Source: MFD01213-c1 sp963704405
GTDB lineage: Bacteria > Planctomycetota > Phycisphaerae > Tepidisphaerales > Tepidisphaeraceae
Reading direction: 5' to 3'
NCBI GenBank assembly: GCA_963704405.1
Contig: OY969903.1
Span: 4,650,001 to 4,714,000 of the forward strand
DNA length: 64,000 nucleotides
The position numbers and the translations under genes were made by a program. Position 1 is the first letter of the stretch. Every line of letters starts with the position of its first letter. Positions 19,437 to 29,186 of this stretch are shown in pieces. The notes under the pieces are model-generated. The model was not told the DNA's origin and did no database searches. It worked only from the letters and a program-made list of their open reading frames with translations.

Positions 19437-20000
19437 TCAAACCGTCAACAATTCGCCGATCCGTTCGATCAGTTTTTCGATGTTGAACGGTTTCTTGACG
19501 AAATCATCGGCGCCGCTCTTGAGCAGGTCGTTGACTTCGTCCTGGTTCACGACACCGGATACGATCACGATCTTCATGTGCTCGAAGTTCGGGTTCTTGC
19601 GGATCGTCTGGCAGACGATGTTGCCGTTGATGTCGGGCAGCATGTAGTCCAGGATCAGCAGGTCCGGCATGAACTCCTGAGTGAGGATGCCCGCGTCGTA
19701 ACCGGTTGAAGCCGTCTTTACTTCAAATCGGCCATCACGCTCGAGCACGTCCACAAACAGTTCCACGATCTCGGGATCGTCGTCCACGACCAGGACTTTC
19801 TGCTTGCCGCTGTCGAGTGCGTCTGGCGGGATGCCGTTTTCCTTCATGAAGGCGATGAGCGCCTCACGGGGAATCCGGCGGAAGCGGCTGCCGGGCACGC
19901 GGAAACCGCGAAGGCGGCCGCTGTCAAAGCAGCGAATGATGGTTTGTTGCGAAACTTTGCAGACTTCTGCCGCTTCGCCGGTTGTAAACACCGTCTTCAT
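19437..20000 (-). CDS. Response regulator with N-terminal excisionase-type HTH
   Basis: About 187 residues. The first 60 form a MerR/excisionase-like winged helix (FTTGEAAEVCKVSQQTIIRCFDSG, then LRGFRVPGSRFRRIPREALIAFM). The REC domain follows (VLVVDDDPEIVELF, Asp in LLILDYMLPDINGN, Lys in DDFVKKPFNIEKL). The order DNA-binding first, receiver last is the reverse of most response regulators. ATG 20000 has GGGAG upstream; a TTG at 20012 would add four residues. It lies upstream of the HDOD kinase on the same strand, separated by the nested hairpin, and is a candidate output regulator of that kinase. Confidence 0.85.
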   Translation of the reverse strand: MKTVFTTGEAAEVCKVSQQTIIRCFDSGRLRGFRVPGSRFRRIPREALIAFMKENGIPPDALDSGKQKVLVVDDDPEIVELFVDVLERDGRFEVKTASTGYDAGILTQEFMPDLLILDYMLPDINGNIVCQTIRKNPNFEHMKIVIVSGVVNQDEVNDLLKSGADDFVKKPFNIEKLIERIGELLTV

Positions 20001-20471
20001 ACGGTCTCCCAAAAACTCTGTTTCCTGAAACCGGAAATGAATCCGGGTTTGCCGCAGCCAAATCCTGTTTGACCACTAAGGCAACGCACGCGGAAATCAG
20101 GAGAACTACTAACAATCGGAAGGAGTTCCCTTCCTTCTCCATCTTTCCCATTTGACCATCGGCGCACCTTTTCGGCAACTTGAGGGACACCAAAATTACC
20201 TGGAGTACCAATCTTACGGCGTTAGGGTCCGATAAATGGCGACAGAGGTGTCGGGATGGGCAATTTGTGTCGAGTCGTTGCGGATTTGCGGTTTATTCGG
20301 GGTGTGGGGCCTCAGTCGGTTGTTTGGGGGCGCCGATACGGTTAATGTGCGGGGCCTGGGTTTCGGGCCTCCTCTCTCCCGAAGTCATTTTTTTAATCTG
20401 ACCCCCCCTGCCGCGTGGCGAGCTCTTGTTTGGCCTCGCGCGGGTGGTGTCGGCGCGGTTTGGAGGCTGTT
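20001..20471. other. Intergenic region between divergent genes
   Basis: About 470 bp that must hold the promoters of the HTH-REC gene (leftward) and the RTX beta-helix gene (rightward). Short frames are present but have no family signature. No repeat or hairpin of note was seen. Confidence 0.4.
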
Positions 20472-23255
20472 TTGTTAAACCGAAGAATTTTTGCCGGATG
20501 CATTGAGCGGCTCGAAGATCGATTGTTCATGTCGGTTGGAAGTGATCCGAATGGATTCACAGTCATTACACCCAGCGCGGACTCGCGGCTGATTTATGTC
20601 AGCAGCTCCAGCGGCGACGATCACAATTCGGGATTGTCGGCGGCAGTTCCGGTGGCTTCCTTTAAGAAAGCGATGTCGCTGACGCGCGATGGGTTTCCGG
20701 ATCAGATTCTGCTTCATCGCGGCGATACGTGGAATGCTTCGTTTCCGGAGTGGACGAAGTCCGGCCGAAGTGCGGATGAACCGGCGGTGCTGGGGACGTA
20801 TGGAACGGGCAACAGACCGGTGATTGCGACGGGGGCGACCGGCAGCGCGTTTTATGCGACGGGGAAGTCGCCGGTGAATTTCCTGGTGATTCAGGGATTG
20901 CAGTTTTATTCGACGGTGCGGGATCCGTCGTCGCCTAGCTTTGATTCCAAAACCGAAGGGGCGCGGTTCAGCGGGCTGCGGTGGTATGCGCCAACGGTCG
21001 GGCTGACGATTGAAGATTGCTCGTTTCGTTTTTATTCCGACAACCTCGATATCGAAGGCATGAGCCCGGGGGCGGTGCAGAATGTCACCATCCGGCGGTG
21101 CCTGAGCGCGGATTCCTATAACACGGTCAATCATTCGCAGGGGTTGTATGGGTATGACATCAACGGGCTGAGCGTTGAAGAAAGCGTTTTTGACCACAAC
21201 GGCTGGAACGAAAGCATTTCGGGGGCGGGACAAAGCGGTTTCAATCACAATGTATATCTGTCGTCGACGGTGATGAATGCCGTATTTCGCCAGGATGTAA
21301 TCGCGGACGCGAGCAACAACGGGCTGCTGGTGCGCGGCGGCGCGGATATTGAAGACAATTTATTCATCGATAACCCAGAGGCAATTTCGTATGGCGCGTC
21401 GGCGGGGAGCATGAGCACGCCGGGCGGCGTGCATGGGGCGATCATTGGAAATGTGATCGCAGGGACTCGCGCCCTGGGGAACCTGGCATATGGTTTTGGG
21501 ATAGAAATCGCCAACACCGCGCCGGGAGCGCCGACCATGGTTGCGGGGAACCTGTTCATCGGCGACACGCAACATGCCAAGCCGGCGATTCAGCTCGATA
21601 CGATCCAGGACACAAAGAACCCCCAGGACTCGGTGGGCGTGAACGATCTGACGATCCAGGGAAACATCATCAATGACTGGTTCAGGGCGATCACCACCGA
21701 TGCTTCATTCGTCAACGGCGGAACAGGCGTCACCGGTTTCAATCGCGTCACCATCAGAAACAATGACTTCCAGCTCTCGACCAATTACCTGATCCGCCAG
21801 AACCATCCGTATGACGCAACGGAGGAAACCTGGAGCGGCAACAACTATTACAACATGGACGCCGGCGGGAAATGGTTTGTCATTGGCTCGCATCCGATGA
21901 CGTTTTCGGAGTGGAAGGCGCAGATCGATCCAACGGGGACATCGAACGCCGATGCGTTTCCGGATGCGACGCGGAATGTGGCTCTTTACGATGGATTGAA
22001 CGGAGGCGCGGGGACAGCAGCATCGCTGCTTGCGACGGAGCGGGCGCAGTCTTCGGATCAATGGAACGCCGCCTACCTGGCGACGGCAGTGAATGATTAT
22101 CTGCGGGCGGGGTTTGGTTTATCTCCGGCCCCGGTGGCGGCGGCGAGTGCATCGGTGGTGGATGAGTCGACGATTGGTCCGATCGCTGCGCCGAATATCA
22201 ATCCGGGGATCGCGTCATCGCCGGGTGGTGCGACCGAGACCTACAGCTTTTCGGTGACGTACGCTGACGCCAAGGCGCTGGATCCGACGACGATGGCGAG
22301 CGGGAATGTGCATGTTGTCGGTCCGAACGGGTTTGATGAGGCGGCGATTTTGACGGGCATGAATGTGGCCGCCGATGCGAAATCTGCGGTGGCGACATAT
22401 TCGATCACACCGCCGGGCGGCCAGTGGAACAGTATGGACGATGGGGCGTATGTGGTGCGCGTGGGCGCGGGGCAGGTGCGTAATAATCAGGGCGTGGCGG
22501 TAGCGGAGGGAGCGATCGGGGGGTTCGCCGTGTCGCTGCCGATCGATGTGGCGGGCACGCCTGGGAATGACCGGATCGTGCTTCGGGCGCGCAAGGGGCA
22601 ATTGTTCATCAGCATCAACGGTGTGAAATCGGTTCGGAGCCTGACGGATGTGCCAGGTGTGCGCGTGTTTGGCGGTGATGGCAATGATGTGATCACGGCA
22701 GCTGCCGGTGTGCCGGCGGGCCTGCTGGATGGGGGCGCGGGGAATGACACCATTCGCGGCTCCAACGGCAATGACACGCTTGCCGGTGACGAGGGGAATG
22801 ATGTGCTCGTCGCCGGGCCAGGCCGCAATGTGCTGATCGGCGGAGCGGGAAATGATCGGCTCGTTGGCGGAGCGGGCGCGGATATTCTCAGCGGTGGAGA
22901 TGGCGACGACATTCTTCGGGGAGGCGGCGGGGATAATGTCCTGGTCGGGGGCAATGGTTTTGACCGGCTGGTTGGCGGAGCCAAGAACGATTTGCTGATT
23001 GGCGGTGTGGGTTCGGTGGATGACGCAAACAGCTTGCTTGGTGTGCTGAATGCCTGGGCAACGGGCGAAGCTTACACCACCCGGATTGCGCGACTGGCGC
23101 CCGCCGCAGGAATGCCGGTGGTGCTGGGCGGGGTGACGTTCTCTGATGATTCCATTGCGGACAAGCTCGCCGGTGGTGGCGGATTAAACTGGTATATCTC
23201 CAGCGGGGATCTGGCGTTCCACATGAAAGCGACGGAGATTTTGACGGCGTTTTAA
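20472..23255 (+). CDS. Secreted right-handed beta-helix protein with RTX repeats
   Basis: About 927 residues. The N-terminus reads LNRRIFAGCIERLEDRLFMSV, a motif (LEDR/LEPR plus a short hydrophobic patch) found at the start of many large planctomycete secreted proteins in place of a classical signal. Residues 55-560 form a parallel beta-helix with runs such as GLTIEDCSF, NVTIRRCL and DIEDNLF. A beta-sandwich-like region follows, then six to eight calcium-binding hemolysin-type repeats (GGAGNDTIRG, GGAGNDRLVG, GGDGDDILRG). TTG 20472 was chosen because GGAGG lies five bases upstream. Likely extracellular or surface bound; a polysaccharide-binding or lyase role is possible but not shown. Confidence 0.82.
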   Translation: MLNRRIFAGCIERLEDRLFMSVGSDPNGFTVITPSADSRLIYVSSSSGDDHNSGLSAAVPVASFKKAMSLTRDGFPDQILLHRGDTWNASFPEWTKSGRSADEPAVLGTYGTGNRPVIATGATGSAFYATGKSPVNFLVIQGLQFYSTVRDPSSPSFDSKTEGARFSGLRWYAPTVGLTIEDCSFRFYSDNLDIEGMSPGAVQNVTIRRCLSADSYNTVNHSQGLYGYDINGLSVEESVFDHNGWNESISGAGQSGFNHNVYLSSTVMNAVFRQDVIADASNNGLLVRGGADIEDNLFIDNPEAISYGASAGSMSTPGGVHGAIIGNVIAGTRALGNLAYGFGIEIANTAPGAPTMVAGNLFIGDTQHAKPAIQLDTIQDTKNPQDSVGVNDLTIQGNIINDWFRAITTDASFVNGGTGVTGFNRVTIRNNDFQLSTNYLIRQNHPYDATEETWSGNNYYNMDAGGKWFVIGSHPMTFSEWKAQIDPTGTSNADAFPDATRNVALYDGLNGGAGTAASLLATERAQSSDQWNAAYLATAVNDYLRAGFGLSPAPVAAASASVVDESTIGPIAAPNINPGIASSPGGATETYSFSVTYADAKALDPTTMASGNVHVVGPNGFDEAAILTGMNVAADAKSAVATYSITPPGGQWNSMDDGAYVVRVGAGQVRNNQGVAVAEGAIGGFAVSLPIDVAGTPGNDRIVLRARKGQLFISINGVKSVRSLTDVPGVRVFGGDGNDVITAAAGVPAGLLDGGAGNDTIRGSNGNDTLAGDEGNDVLVAGPGRNVLIGGAGNDRLVGGAGADILSGGDGDDILRGGGGDNVLVGGNGFDRLVGGAKNDLLIGGVGSVDDANSLLGVLNAWATGEAYTTRIARLAPAAGMPVVLGGVTFSDDSIADKLAGGGGLNWYISSGDLAFHMKATEILTAF

Positions 23256-23365
23256 ATCGAAGTTTTTGACAAATTCGCGGCCCTTTGACCCTGTTGCGCC
23301 CGCGAAACTGCAAGCGAAAACCGATACGTCACTTTTGCCGTTCACCAGTGCGACGGGGCGGGGAT

Positions 23366-23806
23366 ATGCTCGCTCGAATGGACATCACGGACCGGCTTTT
23401 TGTGGAGATTCACCCGTTGGAAACGGCGGGGCAGATTCCTCGACCGCATCCGGTGGATGATGCCCATTTTGATCCGCGACTGATTTACAAAGTGCTGGGG
23501 ATGTATAACCCGTCTGAAACAAGCGAGTGTTATTTCGTTTTGGCGAATCCGCAGCGGCAGATCTGGTTTATCCCACAGAGGCATTTGCGGGCGTTTGCGT
23601 TGCTTGATTCGGATGAGTTTTTTTTGACGGCGGAGCAGGTGAATGAGATGAAAGCAATGAACGGCGCGAGCGCGGGTCTGGACCGCCAGCGCAACAGGAC
23701 AACCCTTAGTTCTCCAAACACGTCCGCCAAATCCTGCTGGACGACCGCAGGAAAATCGAAGGCGGCGGGAGGGTTGAGCGCCTTTTCAAAGACTCCCGAT
23801 CCCTGA
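23366..23806 (+). CDS. Hypothetical protein
   Basis: About 146 residues as read, starting at ATG 23366 or 23378 (MDITDRLFVEIHPL). The first 100 residues look like a real soluble protein (LIYKVLGMYNPSETSECYFVLANPQRQIWFIPQRHL). The last third is Ser/Thr/Lys-rich and unlike it. From about 23706 the +2 (-1) frame reads FSKHVRQILLDDRRKIEG and on to GGRVERLFKDSRSL, which is more protein-like and ends at 23866, so one base may be missing near 23705. I recognise no family. It stands alone between the beta-helix and MMPL genes. Confidence 0.5.
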   Translation: MLARMDITDRLFVEIHPLETAGQIPRPHPVDDAHFDPRLIYKVLGMYNPSETSECYFVLANPQRQIWFIPQRHLRAFALLDSDEFFLTAEQVNEMKAMNGASAGLDRQRNRTTLSSPNTSAKSCWTTAGKSKAAGGLSAFSKTPDP

Positions 23807-23982
23807 TTTTTTCCCTGACCCCTGAATTTTTCTCTTCAACCTTCGACCCTATTCATTTTTCGAAATGAGGATGATCGCCACCGCTGCTGTGCGGTGGACC
23901 CCCGCCTGCGTGGTTGTGCATCGTCCCCGCACTCATGCAAAAAAAATTCCTTCATTCGAAATTTCCTTCTCTCTTCGTCACA

Positions 23983-26794
23983 ATGCCTTCCATGTCTCTT
24001 TCGAAGCATCGCCTCTCATGGTTTCATCGCCGCCTGCTCACCGCTGTGCTTCACGTCGTCGAGCACCCGAGGCGCACCCTTCTCATCTCGGGAATCATCC
24101 TTCTCCTGTGCGGCGGACTCGCCTGGCGAAAACTCGACATCTCCACCGACCAGGACCAACTCTTCTCCAGCAACGTGCCCTTCTTTCGCAATTACATCGA
24201 ATTCACCCAGGATTTCCCCGAAAATCAGGCCAATTACGTCATCGTTGAACCGAAGGACCCCGTCCATCCGCCGCCGGTCGGGAGGTGGACGGACGTCGCC
24301 GACGCCATCACCGATCGGCTCCGATCGGAAAGACGATTTGTCAAAACCGTCGACAGTCACATCCCTCTCGAAGATCTCGGCGCACAAAGCCTTCTCTTCG
24401 AGGACTCCGCGCGCCTCAGGCAAGACGTGACCGATGCCTCCCGTATCGTGCCTCTCGCCAGACTTTGGGGTGAATCGCCAACCGTTGTCACCCGTTTGCT
24501 CGGCAAATCTCCCCTCGAACGCTTCCTCACGGGCGCAGGCATCCAGCCCATCGACACCGACACCGCCTCCTTCGTCAACCTCGTCGCGGCCGGCTGGAAC
24601 AAAGCCATCGCCGATCCGCACAAGCCGATCACTGTAGATGATCAAGTGCCCGATCTGGCGACGCTGAGCGCAAGCGATCCGGGCAGCCTTGGCTATTATT
24701 ATGTGAAGGATGAGCAGGACGCGAACAACCATCTGCTTCTGGTCCGGGTGTATGAGAACACCGATTATTCTTCGATGGGCGGCATGGCCGAGACGATCAA
24801 CGGCATCCGCGCTGCCGCCCGCGACGCGGCCAGGCCTTTCCCTGAATTCAACGTTGCGCTGACCGGCCGCCCTGCGCTGGAAGCCGATGAAATGCTGACC
24901 ACCGACCGCGACTCGCGCCGATCTGAAATCGTCGCGCTCATCGCCGTATTCATTGGCCTGGTCGTGCTGCTCCGCTCTGCGTGGCTCGCGATTGCCGCCG
25001 AAGTTTCTCTTCTGGTCGGCATCGGCTGGACCTTTGGCTGGGCCACTATTTCCGTCGGTGAGCTCAACCTTCTTTCCATGGTCTTTCTCATCGCGCTCAT
25101 CGGCATCGGCATGGATTACCTCATCCAGGTGCTGACGCGGTATCGCCGGGAAGCCGCCAAACATACTGATCCTCGCGTGATCTGGATCGCCGTATTCAAA
25201 TACGTCGCCGCCCCAATCAACACTGCCTGCCTGGGCGCCGCCGGCGCTTTCTTCGTTTCCATCTTCACTAACTTCCGCGGCGCCGCGGAGCTGGGCATCA
25301 TCGCCTCCGGCGGGCTGCTGCTGTGCCTCTCCACCGGATACGTCATCCTTCCTGCGCTGCTCACATTGTTTCCATCCAAAATTCCTCCGATCGACGAAGA
25401 CAAAGCCAGCGAGCGCCCCGCAATCAATCTCGAATCCAACCGCTCGTATCACTGGTGGCTTGCCCTCCCCGCCCTCTGGGCCGCACTTCTCCTTGCCGGC
25501 GTTCCCTTTGCACGCAGGGCCCATTTTGATCCCAGCCTGCTGAACATGCAGGCCCAGAATCTCGAATCTGTAAAGCTGGTGCGCAAGCTGCAAACGTGGT
25601 TTGCCGTCGTGCTTTCAAAGGATCTCGAGGAACTGCGCAAGGCAAGGTCTGTCATCCAACCTCTCTCAACCGTCACCGGCACCGAAAGCATTCTGACCGC
25701 TTACGACAACTACGCGTGGCTGAAGCAGCACGAATCCGAACTGCCAACGATCAACTGGCGCGAACCCGAAGCAATCGCCGAAGCAGACCTCTCCAGGATC
25801 GCCGCAAAAGCCCGAGCCCTGGCCGATCGACTTAAGACCACCGCCACATCCACGACGCAGCCTCAGTCCTTCACCGCTGCCGCTCAATCCCTGGAATCCT
25901 TCGCCGCCTCCCTGGAAGGCGCTGCAGCGACGACGACCACTGCCCCCGCAGCCTCCCTTACCCTGCAACCCACCGCGGCCACTGAAATTGCCTCGCAACT
26001 AAACCAGTGGGAAAAAGTATTTGTCACTCACCTCCAGGGCCTGCTCGCTCCCTTTCATCCATCACCGCTCGACATCGCCAAACTCCCCCCCACCCTGCAC
26101 GATCACCTGATCGGAACCGACGGCCGCTTCGCGCTCTACATTTATCCCAAAAACGATCTATGGATACAGTCAGCGCTGGCAGATTTCGTTCATGAGGTCG
26201 AACATGCCATGACCTCCATTGCCCCCGCGCCCCCGGTCACCGGCATCGCCATCAACGTCTATCATTCCACCAGCAGCATCGAAAAATCCTTTTACCACGC
26301 CACGGGTTATGCGCTCGCGCTCATCTTCGTTTTGGTTTTGATTGATCTGAAAAACATCCCCCAAACCCTCCTTGCCATCAGCGTCCTGGCGATGGGCCTG
26401 CCCATGCTCGTCGCGCTCATGGGCTTTTTCGACATCACATGGAACTTTGCCAATTTCTTCGGACTGCCGATCCTCATCGGCGCCGGTCACGAGTACGGCG
26501 TGTTCATGGTCCATCGTTACAATGAAGCCTGCCGCGACCCTCGCCGGGCCTGGAAACGCTGGGATGTTTCGGACCGCGCCCTGCTTCTATGCGGTTTCGT
26601 CACGTCCGCCAGCTTCGGATTCTTCTGGCGCTCGGTCATCACGAAGGGCTCAAAAGCCTCGGCCTGGTCATGGCTCTGGGCACTGCCTGCATTTACCTCG
26701 CCACCCTCTGCATGCTGCGCCCCTCCTCCTCTGGAAGCTCGCCCGTTCCCAGATCAAACACGAAACCTGCGACCTCGAAGCCATTTCCCAGTAA
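23983..26794 (+). CDS. MMPL/RND-family lipid exporter, HpnN-like (frameshifted near 3' end)
   Basis: An RND-type exporter of about 935 residues when corrected. It has an N-terminal helix (TLLISGIILLLCGGLAW), a periplasmic loop, a first bundle of helices with GIGMDYLIQVLTRYRRE, a large second loop rich in Ala/Thr, and a second bundle with GAGHEYGVFMVHRY. It resembles hopanoid-associated HpnN transporters that move lipids across the inner membrane. Two frameshifts occur at the end: TTCTGGCGC (26624-26631) and GCGCCCC (26717-26723) each lack one base. Restoring them gives GHHEGLKSLGLVMALGTACI and a normal tail ending at TAA 26794. No hopanoid genes are adjacent. The start is uncertain (23983 or 23992). 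Confidence 0.8.
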
Positions 26795-26821
26795 TAATTC
26801 GATCAATCGAATACAGGTGCG

Positions 26822-27793
26822 TCAAAACCTTCCCCGCAGCACAATCGCCAGATAAGGCTCATCTGAAATGTGGCTTACCGGCCTCAAATCCCTGACATCA
26901 AATCCATCCGAAAACCCCTGATCAAACGCGTAACCCACGCCGATCGAAGCATCTACCAGCGGATCAAAAATAACCCGCACACCCATTTCCACTCGCCGCA
27001 TCTGCATGAACTGCCGATTGGTGATGTCGCCGCTCGGCTGCCCATTATTCCGCGCCTGCACAAACCCCTGAAAGAAATTCCCCGCATCGCCATACAGCCC
27101 GAAATGCCTGGCCAGCCGATACTCCACATCCAGATCCGCCGTAAAGGGAACCGTATATCCTGCCATGATTTCCAGCCGCTCCAGCGGCCGCCACGCGAGC
27201 TTGCTCATGGGATATCCCAGCATCCAGTCGGCCTTGGCCTCATGATGAACCAACGCAAACCCCGGCAGCGGCACATCGGGCAGCAGCCCGCCGTTGCCTT
27301 CATAGTCGGCTGACAGAACCAGTGCATTCTGATCATCCAACTGCCGCTCCGCCGTCACGTGCCCAATGCCAAACACACCGCTGGCATGCACAAACGGATG
27401 CGTGCTGCTGTATCCCGCGCCCAGCACGCTTGCCAGTTTCCACCCGTCAAGCTCCCCCAGATGCAGCCCAAGCGCCAGCTCAAAATCATCCATCGATGAC
27501 GGCAAAAACCGCGAATCCGTCCCCGCATCAATCGTCAATATCCGATACGCAAAAAAAGGCGCGTCCTGATCCTTCCGATTAATCCGCACGCGCCCAAACG
27601 AATCCCACGAAAACATCTGCGCATCCGAAGGAGCATTATTCACATGCCCGCCCGCCTCAACGATCGGATGATCGTACGTTGCAGCGATATCCTTCTCCTG
27701 CCACGAATCAAGCGTATACCGCGCCATGCTCTGAGCACGGGCATTACAAGCAAACAGGGAAATCAGAACCAACCCGGCGACAATGTATTTCAT
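26822..27793 (-). CDS. Outer-membrane beta-barrel-like protein
   Basis: About 323 residues. A signal peptide (MKYIVAGLVLISLFACNARA) is cleaved before QSMARYTLDSW. The remainder is a series of alternating strands (LALGLHLGELDGWKLASVLG, LEIMAGYTVPFTADLDVEYR, ASIGVGYAFDQG) and the last residue is Phe (LAIVLRGRF), a typical barrel terminus. The Cys in LFAC could suggest a lipoprotein, but the lipobox is poor. Function unknown. ATG 27793 has GGAA upstream. Convergent with the MMPL exporter, whose stop is 28 bp away. Confidence 0.6.
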   Translation of the reverse strand: MKYIVAGLVLISLFACNARAQSMARYTLDSWQEKDIAATYDHPIVEAGGHVNNAPSDAQMFSWDSFGRVRINRKDQDAPFFAYRILTIDAGTDSRFLPSSMDDFELALGLHLGELDGWKLASVLGAGYSSTHPFVHASGVFGIGHVTAERQLDDQNALVLSADYEGNGGLLPDVPLPGFALVHHEAKADWMLGYPMSKLAWRPLERLEIMAGYTVPFTADLDVEYRLARHFGLYGDAGNFFQGFVQARNNGQPSGDITNRQFMQMRRVEMGVRVIFDPLVDASIGVGYAFDQGFSDGFDVRDLRPVSHISDEPYLAIVLRGRF

Positions 27794-27823
27794 GCAAAGT
27801 TCCACACGCGATCGTAGCGGCAC

Positions 27824-28270
27824 TTAACCAGCGGCAACGGCCATGCTTATACCGCTTTGCATCGCCGCATTGAATAAGTTTTCGTATTCGGCGCAGCGCC
27901 AGCCGATGTCAGGATCGCATTTCCGAGGAAAATTCTTGCATTCGCATTTTCAAACCTTAAATCGCCGCCTTAAATTCGCAAACGCTGGCTGGAAATTCCG
28001 TGCAATTATAAAGAAGGACCTGTTTTCACACCCGTGTTGTAAAGCTTTCGGGAAAGCGGACGTGCAAAGATGTTATGAACATCATAAACATGCGCTTCCG
28101 CTGCACTTTCATGCCTGCTGAGGGGGGGATTGGGCCCGCTTCGGCAGGGCTGTGATATAGTTCTTTTTAGCAACTGCCGGTGGTCGAGCAACTGCCCCTT
28201 TGAGGGCGGCCGCCGACCCGAAGCAACTTCAGCGACAAGTTCATCCTTTTACCAACATATGGAGGTTGGA
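27824..28270. other. Intergenic region upstream of VPLPA-CTERM gene
   Basis: About 450 bp with no convincing gene. It contains a possible promoter (TTGGGC, then GATATAGTT about 17 bp later, near 28128-28158) and the GGAGG ribosome binding site at 28261-28265 used by the next gene. No riboswitch was recognised. Confidence 0.4.
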
Positions 28271-28996
28271 ATGTGCAGCAAAACTGCCAAGGGTCTTGTT
28301 TTGACTTTAGTGACCGCCATCGCATCGATAATCGCCGCGAGGCCAGCGATGGCTTCGTTTACGACGATTCATGGAACTGCGCCGGCGGAGGATACGCGGT
28401 CTCAGATTCTCAGCCACACTTATGGCGGGTCGTTCCACGCCAGTGGGATGAACCTGACCAACGGAACCGTTCTGGCGACGCGGGTTGATGACTCGGCGGA
28501 CCAGGTTTGGCATCAGCCGATTACTTCCGCCAATGCGGTGGCGCGGTTTGGGTCCTATTCGCAATCGTTCGGTTCTGAAGCCGGCTCGGCGGGCGGTTCA
28601 TTTCAGAAGCTCTTTGATGTGCATGGATATGGGTTCAATGTCATCGGATCGGCGACGGGATTGAATCTGGGGCCTGACTTTCGACTGGCGCACGGCGGTC
28701 AGGGAGGCGTTGACAGTTCGCTGAATGCCGACAACGCGCACGGCGCAGATCATATGGTGACCTATCAGATCAGCGGGCTTGGCGACGGACTCAGGACCTA
28801 CCTCCTCTTTTTCGAAGATGGGCATGACTTCGACTTCAACGATCTTTCAGTACAGTTGAAAGCTCCGATCCTGTCGGGCAAATCACCGGAGCCGCGATCC
28901 GTTCCCCTTCCGGCGGCGGCCTGGATGGGATTCAGCACTTTCTTCGCCGCTGGCGCTGTGGGTGGCGCCCGCCGGTTGCGACAGATGCTGAGTTGA
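28271..28996 (+). CDS. VPLPA-CTERM secreted protein with DUF4114-like domain
   Basis: 241 residues. A signal peptide (GLVLTLVTAIASIIAARPAMA) leads to a Gly/Ser-rich domain. Its end has YLLFFEDGHDFDFNDLSVQL, the acidic DxDFNDL motif of DUF4114-type domains. The C-terminus is VPLPAAAWMGFSTFF, a hydrophobic helix and the basic tail GARRLRQMLS, i.e. the VPLPA variant of the PEP-CTERM sorting signal. Such proteins are cleaved by an exosortase and often linked to exopolysaccharide; no exosortase is in this window. GGAGG five bases before ATG 28271 fixes the start. A strong terminator follows. Confidence 0.8.
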   Translation: MCSKTAKGLVLTLVTAIASIIAARPAMASFTTIHGTAPAEDTRSQILSHTYGGSFHASGMNLTNGTVLATRVDDSADQVWHQPITSANAVARFGSYSQSFGSEAGSAGGSFQKLFDVHGYGFNVIGSATGLNLGPDFRLAHGGQGGVDSSLNADNAHGADHMVTYQISGLGDGLRTYLLFFEDGHDFDFNDLSVQLKAPILSGKSPEPRSVPLPAAAWMGFSTFFAAGAVGGARRLRQMLS

Positions 28997-29051
28997 TGCT
29001 CGAATCACAATCCGAGCAGCGTATGTGCCGCAGACTGGGAGAAAGTGAATA

Positions 29052-29088
29052 CCGGGGCAGGCTTAAAAAACCTGCCCCGGTTTTTTTT
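29052..29088 (+). terminator. Rho-independent terminator of VPLPA-CTERM gene
   Basis: A 10-bp perfect stem CCGGGGCAGG/CCTGCCCCGG with a 9-base loop is followed by eight T. It lies 55 bp after the stop codon at 28996. Confidence 0.95.
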
Positions 29089-29128
29089 GTTTTCCGGAAC
29101 CCGGATTGGACGGTGCTGATCGCGTTCC

Positions 29129-29140
29129 AAGAGCCTCTAA
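29129..29140. promoter_or_regulatory. Copy of the AAGAGCCTCTAA motif
   Basis: A 12-of-13 match to the repeated near-palindrome, 46 bp before the ATG of the oxidoreductase gene at 29187 and just after a terminator. Candidate operator or element footprint. Confidence 0.4.
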
Positions 29141-29186
29141 TTGCCCTTACACCTGATTCGTTGATCCGTTAGAACAGTGACCAAGC

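Noticed and set aside
24016..25593. 525-codon open frame on the minus strand
   Set aside because: It lies opposite the MMPL exporter and has no family motif; long antisense frames are expected in GC-rich coding DNA.
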